Of a DNA stretch of 6,324 bases, positions 5,731 to 6,324 are shown one piece after another. The notes beneath the pieces are model-generated. The model searched no databases. It saw only the letters and a program-made list of their open reading frames with translations, and was not told where the DNA came from. Origin of the DNA: Nitrospira sp. (lineage in GTDB: Bacteria > Nitrospirota > Nitrospiria > Nitrospirales > Nitrospiraceae); contig JAOUEB010000086.1 of NCBI GenBank assembly GCA_029858925.1, positions 1-6,324 on the forward strand. The letters are read 5' to 3'. The position numbers and the translations under genes were made by a program. Every line of letters starts with the position of its first letter. The first letter of the stretch is position 1.

Positions 5731-6324
5731 TGGTGCTTTTTCCCCTTCTTCGACTTCACGGGTTCGGCCTCCACGTGATCCTCGAAATGATAGATGCCCA
5801 GCCCTGTTCGGACTCGGCCCGATCCTCTACTCGTCGGATTGACGTCACGGTCGCGGCTCGCCAGCCACCGGTCCATGGCTTCGAGCAATTCCTGGCCCTG
5901 TGCCGCGGCGATGGCGCGAAACTCCCGTGCCGCTTCGATGGGAATATTGTCGTACATCACTTTGCGTTGGAATCGAGGTTTGTGGGGTGCGACATACACG
6001 TTATGGTCGATGGTGGCAATCAGGTCTGCGGTATCGGAGCCAAGAATATGGAGCTTCTCGGGGGTGCTTTTCTGGGGAATATAGCCGCGAGCCCGTAGAC
6101 AAATGCGTCCATCCTTGAGCCGTTCGACAGCTCCCACATGGAGCAACTCATCCAGCATGGCGCGGACAGGGATATCTCCGCTATAGAGTTTGACCAGCGC
6201 CGCAAACGATCCTCGCTTGCCTTCTAACGGCAGGGGAGTCGGGTGTCCGCGGCCATCGCTGAATTTGGAGTCCCTGAGCCAGCCGGCAATGACTCGCGCC
6301 GCGCGGTTGTAGTCGCCTTCGGCA
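5727..6324 (-). CDS. DUF6502 family protein (N-terminus outside window)
   Basis: The minus-strand frame is open from the right window edge to the TGA at 5729-5727, giving 198 residues. An internal Met at 6158 is not the start, because the upstream 55 residues are coding and fit the family (NRAARVIAGWLRD near the edge, then SFAALVKLYSGDIP, then LDELLHVGAVERL). The central ILGSDTADLIATIDHN block, the PRFQRKVMYDN block and the GLGIYHFED block near the end are family hallmarks as I recall them. There is no signal peptide or membrane segment in the visible part, so it is probably cytosolic. As I recall, the missing N-terminal portion of this family resembles a helix-turn-helix. With the LDELL-x-VGAVERL helix-and-wing look, a regulatory DNA-binding role is plausible but unproven. 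The C-terminus is a short basic tail (KSKKGKKHQ). The gene precedes and overlaps the DUF5666 lipoprotein gene, a pairing I recall from other bacteria. Confidence 0.85.
   Translation of the reverse strand, partial: AEGDYNRAARVIAGWLRDSKFSDGRGHPTPLPLEGKRGSFAALVKLYSGDIPVRAMLDELLHVGAVERLKDGRICLRARGYIPQKSTPEKLHILGSDTADLIATIDHNVYVAPHKPRFQRKVMYDNIPIEAAREFRAIAAAQGQELLEAMDRWLASRDRDVNPTSRGSGRVRTGLGIYHFEDHVEAEPVKSKKGKKHQ
5742..5750 (-). promoter_or_regulatory. Ribosome binding site inside the lysine tail of the upstream gene
   Basis: Read on the minus strand, AAGAAGGGG lies 11 nt before the DUF5666 ATG (5730-5728). The same bases are the Lys-Lys-Gly codons near the end of the DUF6502 protein, so one stretch serves both coding and ribosome binding. 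Confidence 0.6.

Noticed and set aside
1..6324. CRISPR arrays, tRNA/rRNA genes, insertion sequences, attachment sites
   Set aside because: No short direct repeats with regular spacers, no tRNA-like cloverleaf, no transposase frame and no terminal inverted repeats were seen. The only tandem repeat is the coding heme repeat.

Overview
The window looks like chromosomal DNA of a Gram-negative, respiring environmental bacterium. It holds a C-terminal outer-membrane beta-barrel signal, a lipoprotein with a lipobox, and a multiheme c-type cytochrome. GC content is moderately high (roughly 55-60% by eye). The style of the proteins (heme-repeat cytochrome, AMIN/TPR/barrel protein, DUF5666/DUF6502 pair) fits Nitrospira-like bacteria or some Proteobacteria. 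That placement is inference and cannot be settled from the sequence alone.

Layout: two blocks face each other. On the plus strand are (1) the C-terminal end of a tandem-repeat multiheme cytochrome c, cut by the left edge (1-338); (2) after 161 bp, a 765-residue exported protein with an AMIN-like domain, two TPR-like repeats and an outer-membrane beta-barrel (500-2797); (3) after a 106-bp gap that can fold as nested hairpins, a membrane-anchored flavoprotein with two degenerate ferredoxin motifs and a pyridine-nucleotide site (2904-4217). On the minus strand, reading in from the right edge, are (4) a DUF6502 protein cut at its N-terminus (6324-5727), overlapping by ATGA with (5) a DUF5666 multi-repeat lipoprotein (5730-4264). 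The two blocks converge on a 46-bp gap holding a weak possible terminator hairpin.

The plus-strand genes can be read together as a possible trans-envelope electron route. A cytoplasm-facing NAD(P)H/flavin/Fe-S protein sits at the inner membrane, a multiheme cytochrome carries electrons, and a beta-barrel with periplasmic domains sits in the outer membrane. The flavoprotein is the most unusual item. Both ferredoxin motifs lack the second cysteine (Ser and His instead). The segment that normally closes a thioredoxin-reductase-like FAD fold lies before the FAD-binding GxGxxG motif rather than at the C-terminus, as in a circular permutation. No member of this set is assigned a proven substrate here, and the module idea is inference.

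The minus-strand pair is a recurrent couple of uncharacterised families: a cytosolic, possibly DNA-binding DUF6502 protein and an exported DUF5666 lipoprotein. Tight translational coupling suggests a joint function unrelated to the electron-transfer block.
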